Below are positions 1-10,546 of a stretch of DNA of 36,398 bases, piece by piece. Both the position numbers and the translations under genes were made by a program. The DNA comes from Seminavis robusta. Its lineage: Eukaryota > Bacillariophyta > Bacillariophyceae > Naviculales > Naviculaceae. Under the pieces are notes generated by a model. That model saw only the letters and a list, made by a program, of their open reading frames with translations. It was not told the origin of the DNA and did no database searches. Numbering within the stretch: position 1 is the stretch's first letter; every line of letters starts with the position of its first letter. The DNA lies in NCBI GenBank assembly GCA_903772945.1, contig CAICTM010001132.1, forward strand, positions 1 to 36,398, in the 5' to 3' direction.

Positions 1-3000
1 CGTGTTTGAAGTTTGAGAGAATGAAAGTTATAAGAGAGATTAGAAAGCTATGAAAAACTAATCAACGTGAGAGATCATCATCAAGGATCGTAGATCTTTG
101 GCTTCCCGCGGAGACTATAAAGTGTGATAGAGTAGGTTTGCGGTAGCAATCCGTAGTTCTCTCCACGATCCTAAAACGGAACGCGTGGAAGGTTTGTCAA
201 GCCTGGATCTAGTAGCGTGGAAGTACTCACGCTGGCTAAATATCTAAAGCGATGTTTCACCTTCCACCTAGTATGACTAGCGGTCATTGAGAACCCTGGT
301 CTCAAATGACTATTTCACGAGAGACTCAGTCATGGAGTCGAACTCAAACCCTATCTATCAATAGGATCGAGTCGCGAATAAGGCTAAGAGCCGTGTATTG
401 CACTTTGCAACTATCAAACTACCCCTGGCTGGATTGCCATCTAATTCTACGGTAAGACCCCCTCTGTTGCCGTACCGCTTACCCTGTTTGCTTCACTCGT
501 CTGGCTATCGCGTGCGTGTTCATTCGCCATCGGTCCTGTAGTGCAGGCTTTGATACTGACGTTCGCCAGATAGTGGCAGCTCTTTTGAGACAAGCACAAC
601 TAAGCGTTTGGTATGTGTGCGCTGGGTCGCGAACTCTTCGACCAATCGTTACGCTCTTCAAAGTCGCGCACGCAGTGTTGATATACTAGTAAGGAAATCC
701 ACCATCTCCGCTGGGATCAGATCCTCTTTCTCGTAAATGAGTTTCATCTCCCGCTGAAGCTGTTCGTTCTTCGTCCTCCTCCTGCGCCACATGTATGCTC
801 CGCGTGTCGTGTTGACCAATGTCTGGCAAGCATATGCTTTTCGCTCTTACGCCACAGGTCATACCAGCTCTACTGGTATTCCGCGTCTATGTATGGATGA
901 CAGCCGAGGCACAGAGAGGTCTCATTGTTGCTCGCTACTCAACGATCATAGTGCGTTGTTCCGGTTTTGGAGGCTCTCCTATGGTAACCAGACCAACGAT
1001 TGCTAAGAGTTGAACTGAGACCATGCTCCTCGCTGTTGCGATCTACACTACTGCTCTGAAGCACATACTCCGTTCCCCGATAGTAGAAGGTCTGGTCTCA
1101 CCCGATATATGTTTCTGAGCATCAACCATCGTATTACCCTGGGCACTCTCGAGGTACCTGCTGTACCGGGTAATGCCATGGATGCAGGAACCTCGGTCTC
1201 TTCTTCAGATGGGACGCTCCGAGGGGTTACTCGCAAAGCATACAAAGATAAGGAGTGATTCTCTCCAGCAGGACAATGGGATACCGTCCGACCTGACCTT
1301 ACTAACTAGCATCTGTTGTCGTGATGGCGCACGCTAGAGAGTGCCTAATGGGTCCCGCCGCCAGCACGTATCCACATTGCACATGGCGGGCACCGGTCAG
1401 CACGCTGAAGCTTACCGAATGTCGATGAAGTCACTTACTACTTGACTACCTGTGCTTCGGGGCAGACTTTGTAGTGTCGTAGTATGCGTGGTTCGTACCC
1501 GCGTGTTTCTCTACCCAGCTCTTCCCCCCTCGGAGCGAGCCTGGCAGTTACAAGCGTAACTATCGTGTTCCTATAGGGCATATGGTAGCCTATGTGCGAT
1601 TTGTTTTGGGCCTGCCGTGTCGGTGTAGAACTGCTCATTGCTCGTCGGGGCCACGCCAAGTCACGAAGCACTCGATCATATCTAGGTAGTGATACACGCC
1701 ATATTGCGCAGTCACCCTCTACTTCCTGCTGCTTTGATAGCGAATATGATCTCCAGGTCAGTAAGTGATCTCGCATTGTTAATAGCGAGAGCGCAACTAA
1801 TGCCCACCTAAATGATCCGATGGATCAATTTGTATATCGTGCAACGATGCCCTTAGCAGAGAGCAGATGCAGCATCCGTCCAAAGTTGACTCCAGGGTAA
1901 AACGGAGAACTCTGGACTGATCCACAGTCAGGTGTCTCTTCATGAAGATGCCAGCCATAGCCTTGCTTCATTGCTTTGCAGCGACAAGCTTGAAAGCTGT
2001 GGACTTGTACAATGCATTAGTGTTCTGAATACGGACCCTAGAGGAGGGTTCTGTGACACTGGAAATGGAGACATTGACCTGTCTGTAAGGTAATCCCAGT
2101 TCTTGGACTGGTTTCTACTGTTGTATTCTTCGTGTATTGGTCGACTCAAAGTCTGACTCGTGAGTGACCAGTCCCAAATCGGATCGACCACGGAACTTGG
2201 TAGCATTCAACTCAACGTCATAACGGAAGGTACCAGCCAAATGACTACCCAACTCCTCATGGCAAGTCTTTGCTCCTTGTCTCGTCTTTACGTGCATCTT
2301 CAGCTCGTACACAGACACTCGGAACGGCTAGAAGTCCAAATCGCTACAAGGTCTAAGAAAGCAATCAATGGGGGTTCCTGCTTAATATATTTACTCCGCG
2401 TTCCAGATTTTAACAAAACTATGGCCACGGAGTGGCTTTTGTGACTGACGCGCGCATATGGCGGATGCGTTGCATACCCCCACCTCTAAAGCATGAGTGC
2501 GCGTCATCATACTTATATTTGCCTCCAATCGACCCACATGGGCGCGACCTCATTTTCCATCTGGGCCCATGTCCGTGGAGCCCAGCACCGCGCTACAGCT
2601 AGAGAGAGCAGAATGCCCTGGGTAGTAGGGTAGCAGCCATTACCACATTGATAGGGAACTAGCGCCAGCTCGCAAAACCTGGGTTGCAGGGGCTTACACA
2701 GGAATTTTGTCGGTATTGAAACCATTAGCACCAAAGTGACCTTTTGAGGGAGACCAGTTGGAGTTGCCGCGAGGTCTTCAATAAGTAGGTTGTGCTCGCT
2801 TCGCTCGAACTGCGCTCGGTACGGCCAAGTTGGAATCGGAATGATTGCAGCGTACCCCGCCAATGTGGCAAGAAGGCCTGCCAAGACTGCAAGTGCAACT
2901 GGGTTCGCAGTGGTTTAGAGCCACGTAGGGAGCAGGTTCGGTACATGTCATCAGAGCATGGAACAGAGCAGGGTTAGCCTCATACCCATCCAATAGCTAT

Positions 3001-3703
3001 CAAATTAAGTTGCGTTTAGATAGAGGCCACATCAGAGACAGCGTGCAGAAGATGGCGTTCTCCTCAGAATGCGGCCGACAGCAATCCCACATTTTCGGCA
3101 GCCGTACCTTAGCTTTCTGTTCTGCAACCAGAGGTACGGCTACCTCCACTCTAGTGTCCTTAGCTCGAGCACCAGTGTATCGATGGCCTCGAGTCTGTAA
3201 TCGCTTACCCCTGTGAGTTTGTCTGACTGATCCGATATAGAGGATGTGACTGAAAAGTGCGGGTCCCTCACTGTGAGAATACGTGGGGGCACTCGCTGCA
3301 CATACGGGATCGGGTGCATTGCGAGGTCCCGCGAGTAGGAAATATTCAAGCATGCTCTTGGCTGCTTCCTCCGTGAGATCAGTAGTCTCGATTCTGTATA
3401 CGGCCAGTTTGGACGAGAACGCACCCTGTCTCCTCCAGCGAGTGAGCTATCTGTAAGCTATGTGTGCTCCGTTTATCGCCTCGAGGAGTACGTAGCGTGT
3501 CAGTTTCGAACCTGGTAGAGGATCTTCTCACAGAGCAGGTTTACCCTGAGCACGATAGAAGGCACCACCACTCGACTGAAGATTAGGGGTAAAGGTGGTG
3601 TGATTCCAGCCTAAGTATGGTGTCTTATCGTGTTTCATCCGGTGCCAACTAGATGGGTTCTGTGTCATACTCCCTAGGAGCATGTTGAGCCTGTCATCTG
3701 CGG

Positions 3704-3752
3704 CCTTGTTGGAATTGATCCTACTGATCCAACCCGTCCTATCCCTATACAG
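3704..3752 (-). repeat. Inverted repeat, copy A (49 bp)
   Basis: The reverse complement of 3704-3752 matches 5181-5229 with 2 mismatches in 49 positions (CTGTATAGGGATAGGAC... through ...CCAACAAGG). Similarity fades on both sides, although the flanks share scattered short matches. It probably represents two fragments of one dispersed repeat inserted in opposite orientation. Confidence 0.85.
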
Positions 3753-5180
3753 ATTGATTGACTGAGGTGCATCACTCTGGCTTGCTTTGTATACAGTCTG
3801 CGGAGGATGGTGGATGTGGCTGGTTTCGAGCCGCTCTGTCACAAAGTCGTGGTGAGATGGTATGCTAACTCTCGGGTACATGTTCTCCAGGGAGGAACAA
3901 ACAAAGACACCTTCGAGAGTTCTCGAAGTGTACCAGTGGTAAAGGATGCTTCGGGTAGAGGACGATGGGGAAGGTTCTAGGTTTCTCCTTGGTGGTATGG
4001 TAGGTGGAAGGATGTGGCTATCTTCCAAGGTCCCCTGGGAGTCTGAATTGCTATTTCAATCGAACGCCCCTGCCTTGGGGTGACTCAGCGTTGTTCCTCT
4101 CAAACATACGGAAGAGCATCTCCACATGCCGAGCGTTGCCTATCGTGAAAGAACAACTACAAAAGCTGCCGCGCTCTCGTTAGCGGCGATGTATTTGGAG
4201 TCTTGAGATGTTAGGATAGAGGCAGTGCTAACTCTCCTCCAAATTGAAGGAGACGAGCACTAGCACCTGACTCTGCTACGTGGCACCTGAGTAACTTCAA
4301 TGGTATTGAGTGTTGAGGTAGCTCACGCTTGTTGGAGTTGATTTTTGGCCACAGTGGATCAAAGGCTGTGCCAGAGGTTGGTGTGCGAGGTGGATATTAT
4401 ACCACTACCATGCAGGAAGGATAAGGATAACTCTCAGAGCTCCACCAATGGCTAGTTCATGGGCATTCTCTTTCATGTGAGATTGAACTTACGTAGGGAG
4501 AGAGTTACAGCCTTCATAGCCAGTAGACGCAGTGTGACTGGGCCACGAGGTATCACAAAGACCGTATCCGGTACCTCTCCGGATCGTATCTGTGGGCTTG
4601 TATCGCGGCTGCTCTGTGTTGACTAGTGCGGGTGATCTACTGTGATCTGTCTCACAATTTGACAAGCCATGATGCGTACTTGCGGAATCTGTTGTAGGGT
4701 CAGACATGCAACAGAGAGTCAAGCCAAGATGTGGAGAGGGTACTCGATTCAGGTGAACTGTGGAAAGTCACTGGAGAGTCACTCAACAATCAATGAGAAG
4801 AGATAGAGTCAGTTATGTATTAAATCTATGCCACACCACGCTGCAGTTCTGTGGCTGCAATCCTTTGGAGCTCCACAACTCAGTAGGAGAGCAGGTGCAG
4901 TAGCAGAGAGGTGGCTGTTTCAATGGAGGTGTTGCACAATCTAGCCAAACACGCTAGAGGGGCAGCTTTTGTAGTTGTTCTTGTGGGGGTGAGATCCTTT
5001 TGGGAGAGGAGCTGGTATCCCAGGGAGGGGCTGTGAAACTAGCAAATTCAGCCAGGCCTGGAGATACAAGAACTCAAGTCCTTACAGGAACTCTGTTGGT
5101 GTTTGATTGTTCCTCTTGGAGAGGAGTTAGATATAAATGGAGGGGTGGTAACAGAAGCAGGTGTCGATCAGTCACTCAGT

Positions 5181-5229
5181 CTGTATAGGGATAGGACTGG
5201 TTGGATCAGTAGGATCAGTTCCAACAAGG
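5181..5229 (+). repeat. Inverted repeat, copy B (49 bp)
   Basis: Partner of the copy at 3704-3752, in the opposite orientation and about 1.4 kb away, with 47 of 49 bases identical. This copy is preceded by a short CAGTCACTCAGT segment that is partly conserved at the other copy (CAGTCAATCAAT), so the original repeat was longer than 49 bp. Confidence 0.85.
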
Positions 5230-5423
5230 ACGTCGGGAGAAACCACTAGTGGCCGGTGAGAAAGTAAGAATACAGGTGTAATCTCTTCTTCTGGGTGGTC
5301 ACTGCAGGTATCTTCGTGAAGTCCTTCTTGATGACAGTAGGCTTCGTACGGAGGAAGAGGACGTACGGAGAAGGAGGTACAGTTCGCGGGAAGATCGATC
5401 GTTTCACGGAGGAGCGAGTCTTG

Positions 5424-5481
5424 GATTCGATTCGAGAACCGATTCGATTCGGAGTCGATTCAGAGGATTCGATTCGAAACA
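5424..5481 (+). repeat. GATTCG-rich simple sequence
   Basis: The hexamer GATTCG and close variants recur in a run (GATTCGATTCGAGAACC..., GATTCGATTCGGAG..., GATTCGATTCGAAAC). It is imperfect, with no uniform period. No function can be assigned. Confidence 0.6.
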
Positions 5482-6180
5482 CGTCAGTCGCCTTAGGGTA
5501 AGGTTAACCGAGCTGTTGTGTGTTGGTGGAAGAGGAGGAGCGATCTGTTCGAGAAGGAGGATCGGCCGACAATGGGATTTCTTCGGCCGTCAGGAGCTTA
5601 GTTCAGAAAGCAACAAATACGTATGGGAATTGTTTTCTGTACTGTGCTGTGGAAGGCCGGAGACTTCTTCTTGTGTTCAAATTCTTCCAACTTGGCCGTC
5701 GGCGGTCGAGAAATAGAAAACCCGCCCGATCTCGTAGGATTTCAATTGGGATGGCTTTTCTAATCTGGACCGGAGAACGCCGCGTTGATAGTCGCTTGAT
5801 AGAGGAGGTGCGCTTGATAGGGAATAGGAGGTATCGATCCTTTTCGGCTTGAATGAGAGATAAAGAGAGAAAAAGGTGTATGTTTTCCGTGATGACGTTG
5901 AGTTGAATCCTATAGTAAAACAGTACTCTTCAACAAGATAACAGAAACAGGCTTCCTGAGGTCCTTTCGCTTCGTTTCAATGCTTCTAATGGTGCAATAG
6001 GTAGTGTAATGGTATAGGTATGACGCGATTGGTTATGTTTTGTTGCTATTAGTGTTGTTGTTCTTGTATTGACAGATCCAGAGGGGAAGCGCTTCGGTTT
6101 TCGGCTTCCCTTGAAAAAGTAGGTCTAAAGCAAATCAATACTATGCTGGACAGAGCTGAGGCAAGGAAGGAAGAACGTGA

Positions 6181-6696
6181 AGTCAAGATGCTCCGAAAGA
6201 GGAAGAATCTGAATACGTCGCCCCAAGGACTGCTACAGAGCAGATCATCGATCTTCGCAACACCATACGGTACCTCGGAGTGCCCATTGAGACCATACGG
6301 TACCTCAGAGTGCCCATTGAGACGTCTACTATGATGTTTGGAGATAATGAGACAGTTGTCAACACTGCGTCAATGCCTCATTCCAAGATCTTGAAGCGAC
6401 ACAATGCCCTCTTGTACCACAAGACACGGGAATCTACTATCGCTGCGAAAATTCTCCGTTTCCACCACATTCCAGGGGAGCATAACCCTGCCGATATCCT
6501 CAGTAAACACTGGGACTACTCGTCGGTTTGGTCACAGCTCCAACCCTTATTGTTTTGGAAAGGAGATACTGCGAAGATCCTACAGACTGAGAATAAAGAA
6601 GAGTCGAAGGTCGCCAACGAGGGGAGTGCTAATGAGGCATTTTCTCCCATTACTCAGAAGACCAGTGACTCACCACAGTCGGAGGTCAAGGGATAG
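6181..6696 (+). mobile_element. Ty1/copia retrotransposon relic: RNase H end of pol
   Basis: The frame beginning at 6181 reads through EYVAPRTATEQIIDLRNT, then GDNETVVNTASMPHSK, KRHNALLYHKTRE, FHHIPGEHNPADILSKHW and a Trp/Gln-rich tail, stopping at 6694-6696. This is the C-terminal half of the copia RNase H domain in the form common in diatom elements. Integrase, reverse transcriptase and most of RNase H are missing upstream. Stops at 6157-6159 and 6178-6180 close this frame just before the homology begins. A 30-bp in-frame direct duplication lies inside the domain. The element cannot move by itself. I could not find flanking LTRs. Confidence 0.85.
6262..6321 (+). repeat. 30-bp tandem duplication inside the copia RNase H frame
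   Basis: Copy 1 is 6262-6291 and copy 2 is 6292-6321. They differ at a single base (CTCGGAG versus CTCAGAG) and keep the reading frame, adding ten residues (TIRYLGVPIE repeated as TIRYLRVPIE). Undamaged copia elements would have only one copy of this segment. Confidence 0.9.
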
Positions 6697-7158
6697 AGTT
6701 CATGAGTACCGGAAGAGCGCGCATAGTCTGCGCAGCATATTCCACACTGTGGTCCACGATGGATGCACCGTGGTCCCATTTAGCACTCATGTCTCGATCC
6801 TCCTACCCGAGTCGAATAGGCGCCATGTTTGAACCAAAAGCCGATGCCGGCTTGCGCCGTTCCGTTTCTATCAGTCCGAACCTTGACAACGAAACCCAAT
6901 AGACTTGATAGATCGTAATGCTCATAATATTCTCTTTTACTGTTTGCCATTGCACGCCTTCCAAAGGTCTAGTCGAAGCTAACCACGATACGACGCCAAC
7001 CCAAGGAAGGGAGATTATCACTTACGAAATAGGATTTCAGCAATATCACACAGGAGGAACGTACTATGCCAGCAGGGCACAAGCCGATGACCTCAATATC
7101 GGCAATGCTCAACAGTGCTTTGAACAAGAGGAAGGGTAGACAAGACAAAACGATACTA
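6697..7158. other. Intergenic DNA between two transposon relics
   Basis: This should contain the 3' end of the copia relic and the downstream end of the Harbinger relic. I find no convincing LTR, TIR or gene. The open frames (for example 6702-6902 plus and 6969-7322 minus) are short, overlap each other and have no recognisable motifs. Confidence 0.4.
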
Positions 7159-8806
7159 CTAGGAATTAATGGAACGGCGTTCTGGCCACCGTACTCTGTG
7201 TCTTCTCCAAAGAATGTCAAAGTGTTCCACAAGTCGGCTTCGAAAGTCGTCATAGGATAATGAGTTAACCAAAACTGCCACATCCAATGCTGCGTATCTT
7301 TGTCCAGTGAGATAGTCGTCATCCTGTTGCTGAATCTGTTCTGCGTCCTCTGGCTGTTGATTGTTCATTCTTCGTTGTTGTTCTTCTGCTTTGGCTTGAA
7401 GCTCGTGCTCCCTGCTACCAAAGCCTTGTAACTGTGTATCACTCAGTCGCTGCATGGCAAATGGGGCATGTTGCCGCATATCCTCCACATCATTTTCGCC
7501 AAGGGATCCATCCCATTCAGCAAGGCCATCAACATGGAGTAGTAGATTGTGTAGAGCACAACAAGTCAGCCATATCTTGTCGGCAGCTTCAGCCCCATCC
7601 ACTCGTATTCCAGTTTTCAGGATGCGAAATCGCCCTTTCAGAATTCCAAAGCATCATTCTGCATCCTTGCAAAACGACTCGATCCACTCACTTAGTCTCT
7701 CTTCCGATCTCATTAGATTGTGCTTGGATGGTGCTTGCGTACAGGCCCAACGATGGTAGCCATTGTCAACTAAGCCCCAGGCACCAGCATAAGTGGTTGA
7801 TTCGAGGTTTGCACTGCCCACTTCTCCTTCCCACGAAAACAATGAGAAACGAACATCTTGCAAGATGCGTCCTCATGGACACTGGTCATGAACTCATCGA
7901 AATGGGCAAGTGTCTTGTCATTCCAGCGAGAAGGATGGCCCTTTGTTGTATGAAGTATTTCGCGGCGGTGGTTGCAAGTCATGTTGTAGGTCCGAGCAGG
8001 ATGCGACTGTTTGAAGCCCATGTTTGCTTGCTTCAGATTGTGAGAGCAACGCCACATCACCACATTTGTTGCATCTGTAGACCATCCTGCCCCAGTCACA
8101 CCACCCACATTGAACTCTTTTCGATGGTCTTTGAACTGTTCAGCGTTCAAGGGCATTTTCACGTACAGTGGATAGAGGACTGCGGCACCGAAATCAACGA
8201 AGACATGAAAAATTGCCGGTGCGTTTCCTCATGAATGGCTGTCATCTCTTCCAGGTCATCGAAAGTCAAGCCTCTGCCAAGATATCGAAGAACACCAAGC
8301 ACCAGTAATTCTACTGGGGAACTTAAGCATCCCACGCAATCTTTGGATCTCCAGCGAACAAACCGGTCATCCACTTGCACTTTGGTGAGAAGGCCCAAAT
8401 ACTCCTGATAAGGCATTCGAAACCGCCTTCCGAATTTCTTGCAAAACTTGCCACAGTCCAGGCTAGGCGATGCAACGTAGCACAGGTACCAGACTGTTTG
8501 TTTCGGTTTCAGAATGACCTTGTTTCCATGTTGATCAAAGTAGTATGGCTTGATGGATTTCTTACTTCTCTTCCTGGGCTTTTTTGTTGGTGACGCTTCC
8601 TTTTCTTGTTCCGGTTTCTCACTCTGACGTTCCCAGTACAGAGCACACAAACATGCCTCTTGTTTGTCTTCTAAAGCATCCTCTTGCTGCAGGTAACTTC
8701 TGTAGCGCTGAATGTCTAGACTGCCATCATTGCGAAGACAATCGCTCAGACTGACTACATCATGGCTACCTTGCTGTTGTGGTGAGTCATCGTCATCAAT
8801 ATCCAT
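7159..8806 (-). mobile_element. PIF/Harbinger-type transposase, inactivated
   Basis: Read on the minus strand, three frames join into one HARBI1-like DDE transposase (DDE_Tnp_4 family). From the ATG at 8806 there is a charged, Lys-rich N-terminus, then the pre-catalytic helical region (RFRMPYQEYLGLL, SSPVELLVLGVLRYLGRG). Near 8208-8212, an A5 run on the plus strand, the frame shifts by one base. The second frame (to 7770) carries the first catalytic Asp in GWSTDATNVVMW and then YNMTCNHRREI. Near 7858-7862 it shifts again, and the third frame has LVDNGYHRW (second Asp), then SFCKDAE (Glu) followed at once by a TGA, then CFGILKGRFRILKTGIR and CCALHNLLLH, ending at 7159. The longer minus frame to 8974 starts only at TTG, so I chose 8806. 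All three catalytic acids survive, which points to fairly recent death. I could not find TIRs or the usual TWA target duplication. The partner Myb-like protein is absent. Confidence 0.88.
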
Positions 8807-9082
8807 TGCCGTACTTGTTTTTCCTATCTTCTGCTCTACATTTGCTTGTGACTTTTTGCGGTCATGTGGGTGGAGAGGTGCGCATCTATAGAAATATGAT
8901 GGAAAACAGACTCTCTCCAATGTCGCGGAAGCATGACTGGGCAACACCACATTTTTTTTTAATGTCGGGTGCAAAAGTTGAGCACGAGATGTGGAAAAAG
9001 GATCTGGCAGTTCTCATTGGCTAATCATTGTCGCGTATGTCGGTCGCGTGTCACCGTTAGGATCGGCTTAAGGCAGTTGATT

Positions 9083-9124
9083 AATTATGAAGACCATAAA
9101 CGGGCTTAGTCTTTTTTCATAATT
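9083..9124. repeat. Imperfect inverted repeat, possible hairpin
   Basis: AATTATGAAGAC (9083-9094) faces GTCTTTTTTCATAATT (9109-9124), which is its reverse complement with four extra T. The spacer is 14 bases. It lies about 280 bp outside the transposase start and could be part of the Harbinger element end, but no matching copy was found at the other side. Confidence 0.45.
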
Positions 9125-10192
9125 GGGAGCCTTAGCCATATTTTGACAATTTACCCCGATCTATGCGTGGAATTCCTCTGTAGAGAGGCCCCTCTTCGCT
9201 TTGACTCTACGATGTACATCAAATCCGAGCCAATTCAATTTCGATAATAATAGAGGCATATGCCTTATTCGTGACTCGGTCCCAGACGGGATTAGAAAGC
9301 GATCCAAGACTGGATCTTTCGCGAGTTCATGACGTCATTCATCCACCCTTGAAATTTTGAAATGAGTGTTCGGCCTCCTCATGAAGAACTTCTAAAATCT
9401 TCACGACAACAGCTTGGCTGGAACCAAAAACAGGAACGTCTCAGAGATCCCGTCCTTAATCTCGCCTTTTTAAAAAGCAGCTATGCCTTTGTTTCCGGGG
9501 GTGTAAAAGAACCCATTCCTGCCCTGCCTTAAACATGTCTGCGGTATAGGCATCCCCTCCAGCTCCAACCTGTAACCTGTGTTCACGGATACCGCCTCGT
9601 CGGTGATATCAACGACCTCAACAACCTTGAATTCCATGGCTTGACCAGGAACAATTTCCTACCAGCTTTCCTACCACACCATCAAACATTATCTGGACAT
9701 CTGCACCCACACTTGATCCCTGTCCGATGTCCGAGGAACTGCGCCTAATATTATAAGAGCATCCAATACCAGGGTACCCCAAAACCCATCCATACATGTC
9801 TCATCAGACAGTACCATAAGTAAAAATATGGCCCGAGAGCAGGCCAAGCCAAAATGCGATTTTATTTGGCTACTCAACAGTTGGGTTAGAGTTAGAGTTA
9901 CTTTGCACAAGGTTTGCGTTGGATCAATTCGGAACACAAATGGCGCCGATTTGAGTGCCGATCGAGCGTTGCGCAAAACCCATACATATTTTCTTTTTTA
10001 AAAGTAAAAGGGTTAAAGTTATCCAACTGTCACGAAAATGTCACAGGCATGACTCAGCGTGTCACATAGCCGAATTTTTGCAAGCAAGCATAGCCTGGCA
10101 GCGAGGATGTCAAGCTTTGCCCAAATACACAGGAATCAATGGTTGGGATCGATTTGGGTAGCCCCGCTATTGGATGGTCCAAGCAGTTCCCG

Positions 10193-10216
10193 TGTTGTGA
10201 TGTTGTGATGTTGTGA
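10193..10216 (+). repeat. Three tandem copies of TGTTGTGA
   Basis: An exact 8-bp unit is repeated three times, about 330 bp upstream of the favoured start of the ThrE-like gene. It may simply be slippage. Confidence 0.8.
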
Positions 10217-10546
10217 TGGATGGATATGAGCCAACTACAGAAGCGGCCCTTACTGGAGAGAACCATTACTCACGAACCGGTACAGGTACCACGGTACTCA
10301 AGGCGTATTGAGCTGGTTGAAGGCAACCGGAAGCATGATTGTGTTACGGACGTTAATGGACCGTTGAATAGAAATTTCTGGAGTGCCACCGGGACCATTC
10401 GGAATATGTTTCGCAAACTGGATCTTTCGCAACGGTATCTTCCTTGCTTTCCGTTGTCATTTTGCCTTCTCAGCTTTCTCATTTGTTTTTGCATGACCAC
10501 TTCTTCTTCCATAGTAGTCCATATCTGCTCTCAAGTCATCACCACC

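Larger units (their letters stand above)
1..6120. other. Gene-poor stretch, probably decayed repeat DNA
   Basis: I see no credible gene here. All open frames are short, lack recognisable motifs, and stops are frequent in all six frames. The longest (3528-4028, minus, 166 codons) has no domain I recognise and overlaps one arm of an inverted repeat (3704-3752 with 5181-5229). GATTCG-type simple sequence lies at about 5424-5481. From about 5870 to 6120 the sequence may be the leader of the copia relic that follows, because a short frame at 6143 begins with a charged stretch that could be a Gag start. I could not identify LTRs by eye. Calling it decayed repeat DNA is inference from the lack of coding signal and the adjacent transposon relics. 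Confidence 0.4.
8975..10546. other. Intergenic region before the ThrE-like gene
   Basis: No convincing gene. It contains an inverted repeat (9083-9094 with 9109-9124), a short GTTAGA-like run near 9890, and three copies of TGTTGTGA at 10193-10216. The open frame upstream of the ThrE-like gene reaches back to an ATG at 10220, but the favoured start is 10547, so 10220-10546 is more likely 5' UTR or promoter than coding. Confidence 0.4.

Noticed and set aside
3490..3535. tRNA-like GGTTCGAAAC string on the minus strand
   Set aside because: No acceptor stem or anticodon arm could be paired around it. Other TTCGAA-like strings also failed.
3528..4028. 166-codon minus-strand ORF in the left region
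   Set aside because: No domain or composition bias recognised; it contains one arm of an inverted repeat, so is likely chance.
7434..8234. 266-codon plus-strand ORF
   Set aside because: Antisense to the Harbinger transposase, whose domains are recognisable on the minus strand.
9689..9976. 95-codon minus-strand ORF
   Set aside because: No motif, no good start context, and surrounded by sequence without coding signal.
10220..10546. N-terminal extension of the ThrE-like protein
   Set aside because: The frame is open, but the ATG at 10547 has a much better context, and the extension shows no family similarity and contains an isolated hydrophobic stretch.
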